A stretch of DNA of 64,000 bases. It comes from Parasponia andersonii. Taxonomy: Eukaryota > Streptophyta > Magnoliopsida > Rosales > Cannabaceae. A program made the translations under genes and the position numbers. Under the pieces are notes generated by a model. The model saw nothing but the letters and a program-made list of their open reading frames with translations, was not told the origin of the DNA and ran no database searches. This document shows, one piece after another, positions 60,873 through 64,000 of this stretch. Each line of letters begins with the position of its first letter. The first letter of the stretch is position 1. The stretch covers positions 398,954-462,953 of the forward strand of contig JXTB01000076.1 in assembly GCA_002914805.1 (NCBI GenBank). The letters are read 5' to 3'.

Positions 60873-61590
60873 CATCGTTTTGAGGACTACTGACGAGTTT
60901 TTGGTTGCACAGTTCTTCCCTCTTCGTACGCTTTCTTGGGCCATCGGCAAGCATTTTGTTGCACAATATGATTCTCATAGTACGATCGTTTTTGAGGTCT
61001 GTTGGCAAGTTTTGGTTGTGCAGCTCCTCCTTCCTACATTTTCTCGGGTCGTCGACAAGTGACGTGTTCCCCAAAGTACTATCGTTTTTGAGATCTGCTG
61101 GTAAGTTTTTGGTTGCGCAACTCTTTTCTTTTCGTACGTTTTCTCGGGTCGTCGACAAGCTACCTGATCCCCATCATACGATCCTTTTTAAGGTCTGCTG
61201 GCAAGTTTTTGGTTGCGCAGTTCTTCCCTCTTCGTACGTTTTCTCGGGTCGTCGATAAGCGACGTGATCCCTAAAGTACGATCGTTTTTGAGTTCTACTG
61301 GCAAGTTTTTGGTTGCGCAGCTCTTTCCTCTTCGTACGTTTTCTCGGGTAGTCGACAAGCGACGTGATCCCTGAAGTACGATCGTTTTTGAGGTCTGCTA
61401 GCAAGTTTTTGGTTGCGCAGCTCTTTCTTCTTCGTATGTTTTCTCAGGTCGTCGACAAGCGATGTGATCCCCAAAGTACGATCGTTTTTGAGGTCTGCTG
61501 GCAAGTTTTTGGTTGTATAGCTCTTTCCTCTTCGTACGTTTTCTCGGATCGTCGACAAGCGACGTGATCCCTATAGTACGATCGTTGATT
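60873..61590. repeat. About seven tandem copies of a 100-bp unit
   Basis: Unit marker TACGATCGTTTTTGAGGTCT, then GGCAAGTTTTTGGTTGCGCA, TCTTCGTACGTTTTCTCGGG, TCGTCGACAAGCGACGTGAT. Exact 100-bp spacing from 61084 to 61584 (markers at 61084, 61184, 61284, 61384, 61484, 61584); earlier units are 96-110 bp and more diverged. Expansion is youngest on the right. Confidence 0.95.
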
Positions 61591-61621
61591 GTGCGAATAA
61601 TGCGTATAGTCCGCAACTGAG

Positions 61622-61840
61622 GCATGGGGTCTACCACTATGGGGGGACCCTTTTCTGTAGCAGCCCGGTATGATTTTTGCCTGTGCAAATAAAACTGGGG
61701 TCTACCACTGTGGGCAGACCCTTTTCTGTGTGGCAGAAGACCCGACATGTTTCGAAATTCAGTTTCTTGATAATATAAGCGTTCACATGGGTCTCACGCG
61801 TGAATAGTGCATGGGGTCTGCCACTGCAGGCAGACCCCTT
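61622..61840. repeat. Three copies of a GGGGTCTRCC hairpin motif
   Basis: CATGGGGTCTACCACT or close variants at about 61624, 61694 and 61811, each followed by GGCAGACCC or similar. In the last copy the arms GGGGTCTGCC (61813-61822) and GGCAGACCCC (61829-61838) are perfect inverted repeats around ACTGCA. Confidence 0.8.
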
Positions 61841-61956
61841 TTCCATAGCAATCCAAAAGATGAATCCATGTGGCAAAAAGGGAACTTGACCTGCTTTGGA
61901 TTTAAGCTTTTCAATAATATAAGCATTTACATGGTCTTACATCATATGCATGTGCC

Positions 61957-63290
61957 TTACACGTGATACTTTTTCAAGTGCTGAACGTTCCATGTGTTCG
62001 GCAAATTTTTTCCGGTCTTGAGTTCTTTCAGGATGTACGCACCATTGTCGAGCGCTTTGATCACCTCATAGGGTCCGATCCAATTGGAGTCTAGTTTTGA
62101 GGAATTCCCTGTCCTAACTTTCAGGACCTAATCCCTGGCGTTAAATCGTCGGGTACTAACTTTTTTTGCATAGTAGGACTTAGCCTGCTAGTGGTATGAA
62201 ACCAGGTGGACTGGGGCCATGTTTCTCATTTCTTCCAAGAGGTCTGTGTTGTGGCTTAACTGACGTTTGTTTAAGGGGGCATCTTTTACCACTTTGGAGT
62301 GGAGGGTTGGGAGGCCGACCTCGGTCGGGATCACAACCTCTGATCTGTAGACCATGGCAAATGGCATTCTTCTAGTTGACCTCCGCTCTATGGTTTGATG
62401 GGCCTACACAACGGCCGGCAGTTCTTTTAACCACTTGCCTTTAGCCTCCTGTAAGTTCTTTTTAATGTTGCTGAATATGGCTTTGTTCGTTGCCTCTGCT
62501 TAGCCGTTCCCCTGAAGGTAGTTCACGGAAGAGAAACTGAGCCTTATATCATACAGCTCGCACAACTTCTTGAGCTTAGTATTTTGGAACTGTGTGCCAT
62601 AATTAGCGTGTATCTCTTTCGGGATCCTGAATCGACAGATTATGTTCTTCTAGATGAAGTTAATCATGTCTGCCTTATTAACGGTCGCGTAGGCTTCAGC
62701 CTCTACCCATTTGGTGAAGTAATCCGTGGCTAGCACCATTTGGTGAAGTAATCCGTGGCTAGCAGGATGTACCTCTTTCTCCCTGGACTCTTAGGGAGGT
62801 CTCTGACGATGTCCAGACCCAACTTTGCAAACGGCAAAGGAGTTATGTTCGAATGAAGTATCTCCGTGGGCTGGCATTTTATTGGGGCGAACCTCTGGCA
62901 TTTATCACATTTCTTGATGAATTGGGCTGCCTCTGCCATCATGTATGGCCAAAAGTATCCGGCCGTTAGAGCTTTGTGGGCGAGGCTGTGTCCGCCAGAG
63001 TGGTTGCCACATATTCTCTCGTGGATTTCCTCCATCAGTTTTTGCACTTCGACAGGACCTATACACCGCAGCATCGGACCCATTGTCGATCTTCTGTATA
63101 GTTGTTCACCTACCATCGAGTACCTGGCAGCTTTCAATCTGACTGACCTTGCTTCTCGGGGGTCTGCGGGTAGGTTCCCCAATGTCAAATATTGGGTGAT
63201 GGATTTCATCCACCCTTCGTCAGCATCTCTGGTTGCAAACACATGGCGTGCAGGGGTCTGCGGGGGATCCTCCATGTTCTCACCTTCTAG
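61957..63290 (-). pseudogene. Integrase of element C
   Basis: Zinc finger intact: IHERICGNHSGGHSLAHKAL with CDKC near 62890. First catalytic Asp in KLGLDIVRDLPKSPGRKRYI. The second motif reads IHANYGTQFQN where the family has A-D-N-G-T-Q-F, so the Asp is Asn and Asn is Tyr. The third motif has TAA for Gln (GNG-stop-AEATNK), Glu kept. A 29-bp tandem duplication at 62707-62764 shifts the frame after DYFTKW. The tail (GPYEVIKALDNGAYILKELK, TWNVQHLKKYHV) ends at TAA 61957-61959. No chromodomain. Dead, yet clear. Confidence 0.88.
62707..62764. repeat. Perfect 29-bp tandem duplication inside integrase
   Basis: CCATTTGGTGAAGTAATCCG and nine more bases (62707-62735) are repeated without change at 62736-62764. 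Confidence 0.98.
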
Positions 63291-63725
63291 GAGAACTTCT
63301 GTGCTTCTAGTCATACCCCCGATTGATGCACTCTTAGCTAGCTCGTCGGCCCTCTGGTTCATCTCCATGGGAATCGGTTCAATATCGAAATTGCTAAAGC
63401 GAGCTTTTGCCCCTGTTACCTTGGAGAAGTACCTGTGCAACCTCGGTTCTTTTACTTCGAAGTTTCCTTTGACTTGACCCGCAATCAACTGCGAGTCGGT
63501 CTTTACTGCAATGTTCTCCACTCCAAAGTGCAGAGCTAGCTCTGGGCCTTGCAGCAGTGCCTCGTACTCCGCCTCATTATTAGTCGCCTGAAAACCGAGC
63601 CTCAATGCCTTCTCAACTCTGAGACCCATTGGGGTCTGTAGGACTATCTCGATACCTGACCCTGAGGCATTCGTGGATCCGTCGGTGTAGAGCATCCAGG
63701 CTGAAGGGGGGCGAAGTTGAGACAT
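63291..63725 (-). pseudogene. Archaeal-type RNase H (aRH) of element C
   Basis: Open frame continuous with the integrase start: SAWMLYTDGSTNASGSGIEI (catalytic Asp), ATNNEAEYEALLQGPELALH (Glu), VKTDSQLIAGQVKGNFEVKE (Asp) and MNQRADELAKSAS (Asp). All four acidic residues of the fold are visible, so this domain looks intact. The linker to integrase is DPPQTPARHVFATRDADEGW. Confidence 0.85.
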
Positions 63726-64000
63726 CTAAGATGGGTCGTGTTACTCGCCGAAGGATTCGATTTCCACCAAAAACTCCGCCATGACTTGTCCTTTCTTCGC
63801 CGGTCGAGGCCGAACTCGATATCATATATTTACAGCTCGATGGCCCACTTGGTCAGTCGTCCCGACAGGTCTGGCTTGGCCAAAATTTACCGGATGGGGA
63901 AATCTATATACACGGTGACCGAGTATACCTCAAAGTACTGTTAGAGTTTCTTTTTAGCATTGACCAGAGCGAGGACCAGCTTTTCTGCCACACTATATCG
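63726..64000 (-). pseudogene. End of Ty3-type RNase H of element C, cut by window edge
   Basis: Minus-strand frames read LVNAKKKL, VYSVTVYIDFPIR, ILAKPDLSGRLTKWAIEL and YDIEF, the last part of the first RNase H, with stops between pieces. The rest lies beyond 64000. Confidence 0.65.

Larger units (their letters stand above)
55602..64000 (-). mobile_element. Element C: second Tat-type retrotransposon, cut by right edge
   Basis: Minus orientation: the right edge cuts within RNase H; then aRH, integrase, repeat arrays, the plus-strand antisense gene (56767-59843), and the 3' LTR (55602-56428). Dual RNase H and integrase without chromodomain make it Tat-type. It is clearly distinct from A and B in sequence and is more GC-rich, perhaps younger or from another lineage. 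The 5' LTR, gag, protease and RT lie beyond the window. Confidence 0.9.

Overview
This window is nuclear DNA from a flowering plant, most likely a eudicot. It has one intact, intron-rich host gene (VPS36) in AT-rich intergenic DNA, crowded by decayed plant-type LTR retrotransposons, MITE-like repeats and tandem repeats. I could not name the species. No prokaryotic features, CRISPR arrays or rRNA/tRNA genes were seen.

Layout. (1) 1-8308: element A, a minus-strand Ty3/gypsy retrotransposon of the Tat type (two RNase H domains, no chromodomain), cut by the left edge; it has a gene on the opposite strand between integrase and the 3' LTR. (2) 10722-16387: element D, a complete but dead minus-strand chromovirus with tRNA-Met primer site, polypurine tract, gag-PR-RT-RH-IN-chromodomain and a CTAA target duplication, inserted into a local tandem repeat. 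(3) 17104-25215: element B, a close relative of A with both LTRs and a perfect ATAGG target duplication. It lost about 2.7 kb of pol plus a 498-bp protease segment, but kept gag and the whole antisense gene with its own TATA box and leader intron. (4) 25.2-36.8 kb: intergenic DNA with a chromovirus relic, a possible small secreted-peptide pseudogene, a RNase H fragment, MITE-like repeats and minisatellites. (5) 36872-41181 (minus): VPS36, an ESCRT-II subunit, eight exons, 455 codons, all splice sites GT-AG. (6) 42.0-55.6 kb: gene-free DNA with a 2.4-kb degenerate repeat array, a hAT-like MITE and a copia-type solo LTR. (7) 55602-64000: element C, a second type of Tat element in minus orientation, cut by the right edge. 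It has a 3' LTR with a long hairpin, a spliced antisense gene, two ordered tandem arrays (75 and 100 bp) and dead aRNaseH-integrase.

How it fits together. VPS36 is the only gene I would call functional. The retroelements are relics; much of their damage reads as C-to-T/G-to-A change, as expected for methylated DNA. The most interesting theme is that all three Tat-type elements carry a plus-strand, multi-exon gene converging on the end of pol. In B and C it encodes the same layout: an N-terminal globular domain like the plant 'putative gypsy-type transposon' family, a Pro/Ser/Thr/Lys-rich linker and a long charged coiled coil. In B it is kept while protease, RT core, RNase H and integrase core were deleted. 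Domain calls rest on motif reading, not on database searches.
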